Program-made: the position numbers and the translations under genes | DNA from: a bacterium | Lineage (GTDB): Bacteria; Cyanobacteriota; Vampirovibrionia; Gastranaerophilales; Gastranaerophilaceae | Direction of reading: 5' to 3' | DNA length: 30,510 nucleotides | Assembly: GCA_017444705.1 (NCBI GenBank) | Contig: JAFSWA010000095.1 | Coordinates: 1-30,510 of the forward strand | Shown here: positions 12,838 through 22,020 of the stretch, piece after piece | Numbering within the stretch: the first letter of the stretch is position 1 | Layout: every line of letters begins with the position of its first letter | The notes under the pieces: model-generated | The model's input: the letters and a program-made list of their open reading frames with translations, nothing else | Told to the model about the DNA's origin: nothing | Databases searched by the model: none

Positions 12838-15336
12838 ATGTTGGAACAGCAATATTTCCCGCAAAAAATCGAAAAAAAATGGCAAGAAATTTGGGAACAG
12901 GGAAAAGTAAACAAAACTTATGACGAATCGGACAAGCCAAAGTATTACGCTTTGTCAATGTTTCCGTACCCGTCAGGTAAGTTACACATGGGACACGTCA
13001 GAAACTACACGATTACAGACGTAATTGCCCGTTTTAAAAGAATGCAGGGATACAATGTTTTACACCCGATAGGTTGGGACAGTTTCGGGCTGCCGGCTGA
13101 AAATGCCGCTATGAAACACGGTGCAGACCCTGCAAAATGGACTGATGAAAATATTGCATATATGACAAAGCAACTCAAAATGCTCGGGCTTTCTTATGAC
13201 TGGGACAGAGAGGTTACAACCTGTAAGCCTGATTATTACAAGTGGACTCAATGGCTGTTCTTGCAATTATACAAAAAAGGGCTTGCCTACAAAAAAGAGG
13301 CTGCCGTAAACTGGTGCGAATCTTGCGGAACGGTTTTGGCTAACGAACAGGTAATAGACGGCAAATGCTGGCGATGCGATGAAGTCGTTGAGAAAAAATA
13401 CCTCTCTCAATGGTTCTTTAAAATAACCGATTATGCCGAAGAATTATTAAAAGACCTTGAAAAGTTAGAGGGCTGGGGCGATAACGTCAAAACAATGCAG
13501 GCAAACTGGATAGGCAAATCCGAGGGTGCAATTTTTAGATTTAAAGTAAAAGAATATGAAGATAAGGGGGGAATGGAAGTTCCTGTCTATACAACAAGAC
13601 CCGATACGGTCCATGGTATTACATACCTTGTTGTTGCACCTGAATATAAAGACATAGAAAAGTTGACAACCCCTGAAAACAAAGACGCGGTTGAAGCATA
13701 CAGAGCTAATGCTCGTAAAATGACTGAAATTGAAAGACTTTCAAATGATAGAATTAAAACAGGAGTTCCGTTGGGAACACATTGTATAAATCCTTTTACA
13801 GGCGAAGAATTTCCGTTATGGACAGCGGATTACGCATTGGCAGAATACGGAACGGGTGCAGTTATGGCTGTTCCGACTCACGATGAAAGAGATTTTGATT
13901 TTGCAAAAAAATATAATTTGCCTTTAAAAGTCGTAATTCAAGACCCTGAAAACCCGTCAGACTGCAAAGATGCGGCTTATGTTGAACCCGGAGTTTTGGT
14001 TAATTCAAACGAATTTAACGGAATGAAAAATGAAGATGCAAAAAAAGCAATTACTCAAAAAGCGGTTGACGGCGGTTTTGGAGAGTTCAAAACCCAATAC
14101 AGATTAAGAGATTGGCTGATTTCCCGTCAAAGATACTGGGGGGCACCAATTCCTGTTGTGTATTGTGATAAATGCGGAATAGTTCCCGAAAAAGAAGAAA
14201 ATCTTCCTGTTATGTTACCGACAGACGTTGATTTTTCGGTTGTGGGAAAATCTCCGATTACAACTTCAAAAACCTTTAAAGATACCACTTGCCCGATTTG
14301 CGGCGGACACGCAATAAGAGAAATGGATACAATGGACACCTTTGTTTGCTCAAGCTGGTATTATTTAAGATATTCTGATGCGAAAAATTCCGAAAAATGT
14401 TTTGATAAAGAATTGGTAAATAAATGGCTGCCCGTTGACCAGTACGTTGGCGGAATTGAGCATGCGATTTTGCACCTTTTGTATTCAAGGTTTTTCACAA
14501 AAGCGTTGAAAGATTGCGGTCTTTTGGATTTTGACGAGCCGTTTAAAAACCTTTTGACACAAGGAATGGTTTTAAAAGACGGTTCAAAAATGTCAAAATC
14601 AAAAGGGAATACAGTTGACCCTGATGAAATTTTTGCAAACTACGGTGCTGATACGGCAAGATTGTTTATTTTGTCAGATTCACCTCCGGCACGTGATTTT
14701 GATTGGTCTGATGCAGGTGTTGAGGGCAGTTACAAGTTCTTAAATCGTTTGTATCGTCTGATTGCAATTAATGAGAAAAATATAATAAAAGATTATAATT
14801 TGGGCGACGTTTCAAAACTTGATAAAGAAAACAACACTCTTGTCCGCAAAGTTCATATATATATTAAAGGAATTACTCAGGATATTGAAAATGAATTTCA
14901 GTTTAACACGGTAATTTCAAAGTATCGTGAACTTACAAACCTGCTCTACGATTGGTGCGGAGCGAAAAAAGAACTCAATGACGAGGATAAAAATGTTTTG
15001 AGTTTTGCGATAATTACATTGATAAAACTTATTGCTCCTACGATTGTTCATATGGCTGAAGAAATGTACAATGCACTCGGTTTTGAAGGCTCGGTTCACA
15101 ATGCACAATGGCCAAAATATGACGAAGACCTTGCAAAAATGAGCAATATGACTTTGGTTATCCAAATCAACGGAAAAATTAAAGATAAAATTGATGTTGA
15201 TGCGGAATTGAGCAAGGAAGAACTCGAAAAAATCGCACTCAACAGCGAAAAAGTTAAAGAATTGACTGCCGGCAAAAAAATCGTTAAGATTATAGTAGTA
15301 CCGAGAAAACTCGTAAATATAGTTGTGGCGGGGTAA
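12838..15336 (+). CDS. leuS: leucyl-tRNA synthetase
   Basis: 832 residues, a normal length for bacterial LeuRS. Class I signatures: HIGH-like HMGH at residues 50-53 (PYPSGKLHMGHVRNY) and KMSKS at 584-588. A zinc-type module shows CESCG...CWRCD (~155-180). The CP1 editing domain carries TTRPDTVHG and GTGAVMAVPTHDERDFDFA, including the conserved aspartate that prevents cleavage of correctly charged Leu-tRNA. A second Cys pair set (CDKCG, CPICGG) precedes WYYLRYSDAKN. The C-terminal anticodon-binding and tail regions are complete. It charges tRNA-Leu in the cytoplasm. GAGG upstream supports the start. The next gene begins directly after the TAA. Confidence 0.97.
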   Translation: MLEQQYFPQKIEKKWQEIWEQGKVNKTYDESDKPKYYALSMFPYPSGKLHMGHVRNYTITDVIARFKRMQGYNVLHPIGWDSFGLPAENAAMKHGADPAKWTDENIAYMTKQLKMLGLSYDWDREVTTCKPDYYKWTQWLFLQLYKKGLAYKKEAAVNWCESCGTVLANEQVIDGKCWRCDEVVEKKYLSQWFFKITDYAEELLKDLEKLEGWGDNVKTMQANWIGKSEGAIFRFKVKEYEDKGGMEVPVYTTRPDTVHGITYLVVAPEYKDIEKLTTPENKDAVEAYRANARKMTEIERLSNDRIKTGVPLGTHCINPFTGEEFPLWTADYALAEYGTGAVMAVPTHDERDFDFAKKYNLPLKVVIQDPENPSDCKDAAYVEPGVLVNSNEFNGMKNEDAKKAITQKAVDGGFGEFKTQYRLRDWLISRQRYWGAPIPVVYCDKCGIVPEKEENLPVMLPTDVDFSVVGKSPITTSKTFKDTTCPICGGHAIREMDTMDTFVCSSWYYLRYSDAKNSEKCFDKELVNKWLPVDQYVGGIEHAILHLLYSRFFTKALKDCGLLDFDEPFKNLLTQGMVLKDGSKMSKSKGNTVDPDEIFANYGADTARLFILSDSPPARDFDWSDAGVEGSYKFLNRLYRLIAINEKNIIKDYNLGDVSKLDKENNTLVRKVHIYIKGITQDIENEFQFNTVISKYRELTNLLYDWCGAKKELNDEDKNVLSFAIITLIKLIAPTIVHMAEEMYNALGFEGSVHNAQWPKYDEDLAKMSNMTLVIQINGKIKDKIDVDAELSKEELEKIALNSEKVKELTAGKKIVKIIVVPRKLVNIVVAG

Positions 15337-16632
15337 ATGAGCGGTTTAGTAAATATCATAAAAAAATCAAATGTAACATTTTGGACACTGTTTGCACTTG
15401 CGGCAGGGATTATTTTCGGCTGGCTTTATCCTCAATATGCCGTAAAAATGCACCCTCTCGCAACAGTGTTTTTGCGAATGATAAAAATGATTTTGGCACC
15501 GCTCATATTTTCGACACTCGTGGTCGGAATTGCGGGACACGATAATATTAAATCATTAGGAAAATTAGGATTAAAAACAATTGTTTATTTTGAAGTTGTA
15601 ACGACAATTGCCTTGTTTTTAGGACTTTTTGTCGGGAATATTTTTAAACCAGGATGGGAAGCTTCTGACCACGCTGATTCAGCTATGATTCAAATGGCAC
15701 AGGGCTTTGCCGCAGAAAGCACTCATAATTCTTTAACGGATGTTTTTATTAATATATTTCCGACAAGTATAACAGATGCAATGGCCTCGGGAAATTTGCT
15801 GCAAATAGTTGTCTTTGCAATATTTTTTGCGTTAGCCGCATGTGCCGTCGGAGAAAAGGCTAAACCTGTTTTGGATTTTTTGGGTTCTGTTTCACAGATA
15901 ATGTTTAAGTTTACGGGATATGTAATGTGGTTTGCACCGTTTGGTGTTTTTGGTGCAATCGCAACAACAATAGGACATAGCGGAATAACAATTTTGGGAA
16001 CATATTTAAAATTGCTCGGATGTGTAGTTTTGGCACTCGGGTTATTTATATTATTTGTGTTAATGCTTGCATGCAAAATCGTAAAAATTCCGTTTTGGGG
16101 ATTGGTAAAATCTTTATGGGAACCCGCAATTCTTGCTTTTTCAACAGCGAGTTCTGAGGCTGCACTGCCAAGAGCCATGGAGATTTTGGAAGATTTTGGT
16201 GCACCGAAAAATATTGTCGGCTTTGTTATGCCCGCAGGCTACACATTTAACCTCGACGGAAGTACACTGTATCTTTCGCTTGCGGTATTATTTTGCACCC
16301 AGCTTGTCGGAATTGATATGGGAATAAAAGAACAATTGGTTATTGTCTTAACATTGATGCTTACAAGCAAAGGAATTGCTGCCGTACCCAGAGTCGGACT
16401 CGTTATTTTGGCGGGAACTTTAACAACATTTAACTATCCTTTAATCGGAGTTGCGGTGCTTTTAGGCATTGACCAAATTCTTGATATGGGCAGAACAACT
16501 GTTAACCTTATCGGAAATTGTGTTGCCACTCTTGTTATCGCAAGATGGGATAAGCAATTTGATTATTATAAAATGACTAATTACCTTTTGAGAAACGGAA
16601 TTAAAGTTAAAGAAAAATATCTTGTCAGATAA
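15337..16632 (+). CDS. dicarboxylate/amino acid:cation symporter (GltP/DctA-type)
   Basis: 431 residues of the glutamate/dicarboxylate (DAACS) family, with several hydrophobic segments plus the two re-entrant hairpins. Signatures: STASSEAALPRAM (269-281, HP1 serine-rich loop), NLDGS (305-309, the NMDGT motif), SKGIAAVPRVG (HP2) and D383-x-x-R386-T-x-x-N390-x-x-G-N394. R386 is the residue that pairs with the acidic side chain of substrates, favouring glutamate, aspartate or C4-dicarboxylates. The last position is Asn where Na+-coupled archaeal homologues have Asp; Asn is usual in proton-coupled GltP/DctA proteins, so H+ coupling is likely. The ATG follows the leuS TAA with no gap, implying translational coupling. 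Confidence 0.9.
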   Translation: MSGLVNIIKKSNVTFWTLFALAAGIIFGWLYPQYAVKMHPLATVFLRMIKMILAPLIFSTLVVGIAGHDNIKSLGKLGLKTIVYFEVVTTIALFLGLFVGNIFKPGWEASDHADSAMIQMAQGFAAESTHNSLTDVFINIFPTSITDAMASGNLLQIVVFAIFFALAACAVGEKAKPVLDFLGSVSQIMFKFTGYVMWFAPFGVFGAIATTIGHSGITILGTYLKLLGCVVLALGLFILFVLMLACKIVKIPFWGLVKSLWEPAILAFSTASSEAALPRAMEILEDFGAPKNIVGFVMPAGYTFNLDGSTLYLSLAVLFCTQLVGIDMGIKEQLVIVLTLMLTSKGIAAVPRVGLVILAGTLTTFNYPLIGVAVLLGIDQILDMGRTTVNLIGNCVATLVIARWDKQFDYYKMTNYLLRNGIKVKEKYLVR

Positions 16633-16641
16633 AAATATCAA

Positions 16642-17913
16642 TTAAACGCTTTTTTGAAAAGCTTGTTCTAAATCTGCAATTAAATCATCAGTGTCCTCTA
16701 AACCGACAGAAAGTCTTATAAATTCTATTCCGATTCCAGCTTTTTCAAGTTCTTCATCTGAAAGTTGCCGATGAGTGGTTAAAGAAGGACATGTTATAAT
16801 TGAACGGCTGTCACCGATATTTGTTGCGTGAATAAATAATTTCAAAGAAGAAACAAATTTTTCAAGATTTTTTCTGTCGCCCTTTAAACCAAAAGCAACA
16901 ATTGAAGAAGCCCCTTTTGGTAAATATTTTTTTGCATTGTTATAATATTTTGAACTTTCAAGTAACGGATATGAAACCCATTTTACAAATTCTGAATTTT
17001 GAAGCCATTTTGCAACTTTCAACGCAGATTCTGAGTGCCTTTCCATTCTCAAATGCAAAGTTTCAAGCCCTACGAGTGTCAAATATGCGTTAAACGGGCT
17101 TAGACAGCAACCTAAATCTCTGAGGTAAGCTGTTCTGATTCTTGTTATATAAGCCGCTTCTTTAAAAGTTTCGGTATAACTTAAACCGTGATAAGACTGG
17201 TCCTTTTTCGTTAAATCAGGGAATTTGCCGGATTTTTCCCAGTCAAATTTACCCGAATCGATAATAATTCCGCCCATAGAATTTCCGTGACCGGAAATAT
17301 ATTTTGTAAGTGCGTGAACAATAATATCCGCACCATGTTCAAACGGCCTGCATAAATATGGTGACGGAACAGTATTATCTATTATAAGAGGTATTGAATA
17401 TTTGTGTGCCAAATTCGCTAAACCTTCTATATCGCAAACATCAAGAGTCGGATTTCCTACTGTTTCCGCATATATGCATCGGGTTTTTTCATTTATTTGT
17501 TTTTCATAGTCCTCAATTTTATCTGAATTAACAAATTTCGTAACTACTCCGTATTTTGGCAGGGTGGAATTTAAAAGATTAAAAGTTCCGCCGTAAACAG
17601 AAGCAGAGGCTACAACTTCATTTCCTGCGTTAGTAAGATTTAAAACAGCTGCCAAAGTCGCAGACATTCCTGATGATACCGCTACCGCACCGACACCGCC
17701 TTCTAACGCAGCAACACGTTCTTCCAACATATTTGTTGTAGGATTTGAAATTCTGGTATAAATATCGCCCGCTGTTTTCAAGTCAAATAAATCGGCAGCG
17801 AAATCCAAATCTTTAAAATAAAATGCCGTATTTTGATAAATTGGCGGAGAGATGCAAGCTCTGTTATCGCCCGGATTCATTCCTCCCTGAACTGTTATTG
17901 TATCAAATTTCAT
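16642..17913 (-). CDS. O-acetylhomoserine sulfhydrylase, PLP-dependent
   Basis: 423 residues of the Cys/Met metabolism PLP family. YTRISNPTTNMLEERVAALEGG and AVSSGMSATLAAVL are the N-terminal cofactor-phosphate and substrate regions, AETVGNPTLDVCDI and IIDNTVPSPYLCRP bind PLP, and K204 in HALTKYISGHGNSMGG is the Schiff-base lysine. Length and the RMERHSESALKVAKWL block fit the MetY/Met17 type, which makes homocysteine from O-acetylhomoserine and sulfide; a cystathionine gamma-synthase-like specificity is less likely. AGGAGG precedes the ATG. Last gene of the minus-strand rarA-TPR-membrane protein run (12-base gap upstream). It ends only nine bases from the convergent symporter gene. Confidence 0.9.
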   Translation of the reverse strand: MKFDTITVQGGMNPGDNRACISPPIYQNTAFYFKDLDFAADLFDLKTAGDIYTRISNPTTNMLEERVAALEGGVGAVAVSSGMSATLAAVLNLTNAGNEVVASASVYGGTFNLLNSTLPKYGVVTKFVNSDKIEDYEKQINEKTRCIYAETVGNPTLDVCDIEGLANLAHKYSIPLIIDNTVPSPYLCRPFEHGADIIVHALTKYISGHGNSMGGIIIDSGKFDWEKSGKFPDLTKKDQSYHGLSYTETFKEAAYITRIRTAYLRDLGCCLSPFNAYLTLVGLETLHLRMERHSESALKVAKWLQNSEFVKWVSYPLLESSKYYNNAKKYLPKGASSIVAFGLKGDRKNLEKFVSSLKLFIHATNIGDSRSIITCPSLTTHRQLSDEELEKAGIGIEFIRLSVGLEDTDDLIADLEQAFQKSV

Positions 17914-17925
17914 AAAACCTCCTTG

Positions 17926-18336
17926 TTAAAATTTTTTTAATTGGTATATGATAATATCTGAAATCTTTGGTATATATGCAAGTCTTCCAAAAAATGAAAA
18001 AATCGTCAAATATATATACATGACAAATAATATTATACCCGTTATTGACCAATTATAATATACCGGAGTGTAAATTACAAAGTACAATGAATTAACCAGT
18101 CTGTTCAATAAAGGAATCATTATTAACAGGTGATAAATCATCATAAATAAAAGATTTATAAAATAGAGAAATAATGATAAAAATATTGCCTGATATACAT
18201 TAAAGAGTAAAAATTTTTTTAAAGACTTTTTTGTAAAAGCACAAAAAATAAGCCAAATTACCCCTGCAAATCCCCCTGTTATATATGACAGGGCGGAAAT
18301 AATTTTATCTGTCATTGTTATATTTTCGTTAAACAT
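17926..18336 (-). CDS. small multi-spanning membrane protein of unknown function
   Basis: 136 residues with about three to four hydrophobic segments: ISALSYITGGFAGVIWLIFCAF, FLLFNVYQAIFLSLFLYFINLLF, an LLIMIPLL..LVNSLYFVIYT region and ITGIILFVMYIYLTIFSFFG. The N-terminal TGG plus W and the LFNVYQAIF segment recall DUF4870/Tic20-type small membrane proteins, but the similarity is loose and I do not assign a family. The start overlaps the end of the TPR gene by eight bases, and the sulfhydrylase gene follows after 12 bases, so all three should be co-expressed. Confidence 0.7.
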   Translation of the reverse strand: MFNENITMTDKIISALSYITGGFAGVIWLIFCAFTKKSLKKFLLFNVYQAIFLSLFLYFINLLFMMIYHLLIMIPLLNRLVNSLYFVIYTPVYYNWSITGIILFVMYIYLTIFSFFGRLAYIPKISDIIIYQLKKF

Positions 18337-19372
18337 TTTCTTCTCCCTTTTTTGAAATAAAATCTTTTAACAAATCATAATAAAGCAATTTTAATTCAGC
18401 ATTTTCTTTTGAACAGGAAACAGCTTTTCTGTATGTTAAAAGTGCAGATTTTATATCCCCTCTAAGTGCCTCTATATTAGCACTCAATATCATTATAGAC
18501 GGAACATTAGGGGTAATGCTATCAGCTTTTTGATAACATTCGAGAGCCATTTCATAATCTCTTATTGAATTATAGATATTACCTGACAGTATATACGGAT
18601 TTGGATTATCGGGTGATAGTTCCGAAGCTTTTTTATAACACTCCAAAGCCGTTAAATTATCCCCTCTGTCAGAATAAGAAAGTCCTTTACAGATATAACA
18701 CTTTGAATTAAAAGGTGCTATATTTTCGGTTATATTAAAATATTCATCAGCTTTTTTAAAATTACTCAGAGAAGAATAAACATTTGCTATGCACAAAGCT
18801 GTTTGTTGGTTATTTTTATCGAGTTCAAAAGCTTTCAAATAATTTGTAAGAGCCTGATTGAAACAATCGGTTTTCATAAAAATACCTGCAATATTCATAT
18901 AAGCTTCGGAATTATCCGGACAAAAATTAATCGCTTTTTGATAATATATTTTTGCCTGAATCATATCATTCATATCTTGATACATAAGTCCTATTGAATT
19001 ATAGACGAGATAGTTATCAATATCTAATTTTAATGCTTTTTGATAATATTCAAAAGCTTTATTATATTTTTTTGTTTCGCAGTATGCATTCGCAAGATTA
19101 AAATAAATATAAAAATTATCTGTTTCTATTTCAGTTGCTCTGTAAAAAAAATTGATTGCAGCGTCATAATCACCTGCATAATATGCTAAACTGCCGGCAT
19201 TAATAAGTGCCTCTACGCACAGAGGGCTGAATGATAATAACTTTTTATATACATCCATTGCATTGTTATAATCATTTTGAGAAATATATATATTACTCAA
19301 TTCAAGGTAATTTTTTTCTTCTAACGGATTTTTTGCTATTTCGTTTAGTAATTTTTCTGTATAGTTTTCCAT
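18329..19372 (-). CDS. tetratricopeptide-repeat protein
   Basis: 347 residues made almost entirely of about nine 34-residue TPR units. Each shows the W/L-G-Y-A-F-A-P pattern, with repeated elements such as DYDAAINFFYRATEIETDN, KYNKAFEYYQKALKLDIDN, DMIQAKIYYQKAINFCPDN, NLTALECYKKASELSPDN and DYEMALECYQKADSITPN. No signal peptide, membrane segment or enzymatic domain is visible, so it is a cytoplasmic protein-binding scaffold with unknown partner. It lies 58 bases downstream of rarA and overlaps the next membrane-protein gene by eight bases. Confidence 0.9.
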   Translation of the reverse strand: MENYTEKLLNEIAKNPLEEKNYLELSNIYISQNDYNNAMDVYKKLLSFSPLCVEALINAGSLAYYAGDYDAAINFFYRATEIETDNFYIYFNLANAYCETKKYNKAFEYYQKALKLDIDNYLVYNSIGLMYQDMNDMIQAKIYYQKAINFCPDNSEAYMNIAGIFMKTDCFNQALTNYLKAFELDKNNQQTALCIANVYSSLSNFKKADEYFNITENIAPFNSKCYICKGLSYSDRGDNLTALECYKKASELSPDNPNPYILSGNIYNSIRDYEMALECYQKADSITPNVPSIMILSANIEALRGDIKSALLTYRKAVSCSKENAELKLLYYDLLKDFISKKGEENV

Positions 19373-19430
19373 AAATTTATTTTATCATACTTTTTGTTTT
19401 TTGAATCCATAAAAAGCAATTATTAAAAAA

Positions 19431-20660
19431 TCAATTAAAATAATTTGTATCAATCAATTCATCAGGCATGAATTGTTGTTTGTATTCCGGATTTGAATGT
19501 GTATAGACATAACTTTCTCCAAATCCGTATTTTTTTGCATCTTTATAATGACTGTCCCTCAAATGCATTGGAGGGGGGTAATCTTTCCCGCTTTGTATAT
19601 CATTCATTGCCATATCTATTGCAACACAAGCTTTATTTGATTTTGGGGCATCAGCAATATAAGCACAAGCAAGTGCAAGGGGGATTCTGCCTTCCGGCAT
19701 GCCTATTGTTTCAACGGCACGAAAAGCACTCACTGCAATATTCATTGCATTCGGATCAGCAAGCCCGACATCTTCCGCAGCACATACAATCATTCTCCGA
19801 GCAATAAATCTTGGATCTTCTCCCGATGCCAAAAATTTCGCGAGATAATATATCGCTGCATTTTTATCAGAACCTCTAAGGCTTTTTTGAAAAGCACTTG
19901 CGGTATCATAATGTTCTTGTTGTGAGTATTTAGACGCTGCAATTTGAACAAGTTGTTCAATTGTATCAATACTCAAAACCCGTTTACCATCTTTTATGTC
20001 TGATGAAAAGTATGAATTTTCGACTATATTAAGGGCAATTCTCGCATCACCGTTAGCTCGCTTTACAATAAAATCCACAACTGAATTTTTAAGTTCAATT
20101 TCTCCGTAAGTTTTATTGAGATATGAAAAACCTTTTATAACAATATTTTTCATACTGCTTTCATCAATATTATTAAGCCTTAAAACCTGTACTCTTGAAA
20201 TGAGTGCCGGTACGACTTGGAACGACGGATTTTCAGTAGTTGACCCTATCAAAAAGAAAGTTCCGTTTTCGATATGCGGCAAAAGTGCGTCCTGCTGAGT
20301 TTTTGAATAGCGATGAATTTCGTCTATAAAAAGCACTGTTTTTTTGTTGTATTTTAGGTTTTCTCTTGCTCTTTCTACAACTTCTTTTATATCTTTTACA
20401 CCGGAAGTTACGGCTGACAGTTCGACAAAATCACTTTCTGTCTGTTCTGCGATAAGTCTTGCAAGTGTGGTTTTTCCGCATCCGGGCGGTCCCCATAATA
20501 TAATCGAAAAAAGCCTTTTTGACTTTAAAAGATTTATAATCGGTGAATTTTGACTGACAATTGAAGCTTGCCCGAGATAATCTTCTAATTTCTTAGGACG
20601 CATAAGCTCTGCCAGCGGTACTTGTTTATTATTTTCAATTAAATTGTCAAATAAATTCAT
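19431..20660 (-). CDS. rarA: replication-associated recombination protein A (AAA+ ATPase)
   Basis: 409 residues from ATG 20660; an in-frame start at 20699 would read through the promoter, whereas AGGG precedes 20660 and the family N-terminus (PLAELMRPKKLEDYLGQ) begins just after it. Walker A is GPPGCGKT (57-64), Walker B VLFIDEIHR (109-117), then sensor 1 GSTTENPSFQ and the arginine-finger region LISR. The C-terminal RarA-specific part is clear: RGSDKNAAIYYLAKFLASGEDPRFIARR and ASEDVGLA-like AAEDVGLADP. RarA/MgsA acts as a tetramer at stalled forks with SSB. The promoter is shared in mirror fashion with the divergent binding-protein gene. Confidence 0.95.
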   Translation of the reverse strand: MNLFDNLIENNKQVPLAELMRPKKLEDYLGQASIVSQNSPIINLLKSKRLFSIILWGPPGCGKTTLARLIAEQTESDFVELSAVTSGVKDIKEVVERARENLKYNKKTVLFIDEIHRYSKTQQDALLPHIENGTFFLIGSTTENPSFQVVPALISRVQVLRLNNIDESSMKNIVIKGFSYLNKTYGEIELKNSVVDFIVKRANGDARIALNIVENSYFSSDIKDGKRVLSIDTIEQLVQIAASKYSQQEHYDTASAFQKSLRGSDKNAAIYYLAKFLASGEDPRFIARRMIVCAAEDVGLADPNAMNIAVSAFRAVETIGMPEGRIPLALACAYIADAPKSNKACVAIDMAMNDIQSGKDYPPPMHLRDSHYKDAKKYGFGESYVYTHSNPEYKQQFMPDELIDTNYFN

Positions 20661-20683
20661 AAATTTCCCTAAATAAAATCTAA

Positions 20684-20696
20684 TGCTATAATAACA
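20684..20696. promoter_or_regulatory. symmetric bidirectional extended -10 element (rarA / binding protein)
   Basis: The 13 bases TGCTATAATAACA read as TG-C-TATAAT on the plus strand (-10 at 20687-20692) and as TG-T-TATTAT on the minus strand (-10 at 20693-20688). The two -10 boxes are offset by one base. Plus-strand transcription would start around 20699, at the binding-protein start codon; minus-strand transcription would start around 20681, about 21 bases before the rarA ATG. Confidence 0.6.
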
Positions 20697-20697
20697 C

Positions 20698-21927
20698 ATG
20701 AAAATGAAAAAATCAGTTTTAACTATAATAATTTTAATTTTTGTTGCATTCGGACTTTTTGCATGGATAAAAACCGATAAGGTTCACGAAAACAAGTCCG
20801 AAGAACTCGTTTTTTGGACTCTGCAACTGGGTACTTTTTCAGATTATATAACTCCGATAATCAAGGAGTTTGAAAATAAGCATCCGGGAATTAAGGTTTC
20901 GTGGGTTGATATACCTTATTCCGAGGGAGGAAAAAGAACTCTCGCTGCAATAATGAGTGATAATCCGCCTGATTTAATTAATGCAACTCCCGATTTTTCA
21001 ACACTTTTGGCACAAAAAAATACTTTATATACTTATAAAGACTCTGAACAATATTTGCCCTCAGTTATGCAAAGTCTTACAACAGACGGAGGGAAAACCT
21101 ATTACGCAATTCCTTTTTATGCTACAACCGCAATAACTTTTTATAACACAGCTCTTACTGATAAAATGGGATTGAAAGATATTCCCAAAACTTACGAGCA
21201 GATGTATGCACTTTCAAAAACAGCTCTTGAAAAAACAAATGCTTATATTACAATGCCGACCATAAATGAAAATGACACATTTTTGAAAATTTTGAATAAA
21301 TATGATTTGGCAACACCTGAAAATATAAATTCAAAATCCGCTGTTGAACTTGTAAACGGATATAAGGAGCTTTATCAAAAAGACTTTATCCCAAAAGAAT
21401 CTTTGACTCAAACACACAGAGAAAGCTTGGAAAAATATATGTCAGGGCAAATAGTTTTTTATAACGGCGGCGGCAATTTTTTAAATCTAATTAAGGAAAA
21501 TGCTCCGGATATTTATGAAAAAACGGATGTTTCAACTCAAATTACAGGTAAGAACGGAAAATACGATTTTTCATTAATGAATCTGATTATTCCAAAAAAT
21601 GCAAAACACAAAGAACTCGCTGTTGAATTTGCAAAACTTTTAACAAATGAAGAACATCAACTTGAATTTGCTAAAATAACAACTGTTATGCCGGTTAATA
21701 AATATACTCTTGAAAACGAGTATTTTACGGATGAACAAAATGATATTCAGTCAAAAACAAGAGTTTTGAGTGCAAAGCAACTCAAAAATGCTCTGCCTCC
21801 GATAGCTGATAAAGATTTTAAAGGATTAATTAATATAACAAATAAAACTATCGCCGAAATTATACTCGATAAAACGAATACACAAAAAGGACTCGACGAT
21901 TTAAAAACTTGGTGGGAAAAACACTGA
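20698..21927 (+). CDS. sugar-type ABC transporter substrate-binding protein, orphan
   Basis: 409 residues of the SBP_bac_1 type: VFWTLQLGTFSDYITPIIKEFENKHPGIKVSW, then DLINATPDFSTLLAQ, YYAIPFYATTAITFYN for the hinge strand, and LMNLIIPKNAKHKELAVEFAKLLTNEEHQ near the C-terminus. An N-terminal hydrophobic segment (~5-23) lacks a lipobox cysteine and has no obvious cleavage site, so it may be a membrane anchor or signal peptide. No permease or ATPase genes are nearby. Start: ATG 20698 lies five bases after the TATAAT box; ATG 20704 is an alternative. Neither has a ribosome-binding site, so translation may be leaderless. Ligand unknown, probably an oligosaccharide or similar. Confidence 0.88.
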   Translation: MKMKKSVLTIIILIFVAFGLFAWIKTDKVHENKSEELVFWTLQLGTFSDYITPIIKEFENKHPGIKVSWVDIPYSEGGKRTLAAIMSDNPPDLINATPDFSTLLAQKNTLYTYKDSEQYLPSVMQSLTTDGGKTYYAIPFYATTAITFYNTALTDKMGLKDIPKTYEQMYALSKTALEKTNAYITMPTINENDTFLKILNKYDLATPENINSKSAVELVNGYKELYQKDFIPKESLTQTHRESLEKYMSGQIVFYNGGGNFLNLIKENAPDIYEKTDVSTQITGKNGKYDFSLMNLIIPKNAKHKELAVEFAKLLTNEEHQLEFAKITTVMPVNKYTLENEYFTDEQNDIQSKTRVLSAKQLKNALPPIADKDFKGLINITNKTIAEIILDKTNTQKGLDDLKTWWEKH

Positions 21928-21968
21928 TTAAAAATTATATGAAATAAAAATCATATTATTAAAGGGTT

Positions 21969-21986
21969 GATTTTTTATAAAAAATC
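21969..21986. repeat. perfect 18-bp palindrome, GATTTTTTA and its mirror
   Basis: GATTTTTTA joined directly to TAAAAAATC, lying between the binding-protein gene and the TPR-like gene at 22021. As RNA it could form a weak A/U stem followed by mixed sequence, so it is at best a poor terminator. It may be an operator or chance in AT-rich DNA. Confidence 0.3.
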
Positions 21987-22020
21987 GTTAATACTATATA
22001 TAGATATAAGGATAGGGTTT

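Noticed and set aside
17914..17925. SAM riboswitch upstream of the sulfhydrylase
   Set aside because: Only 12 bases separate it from the upstream gene in the same operon; there is no room for a riboswitch.
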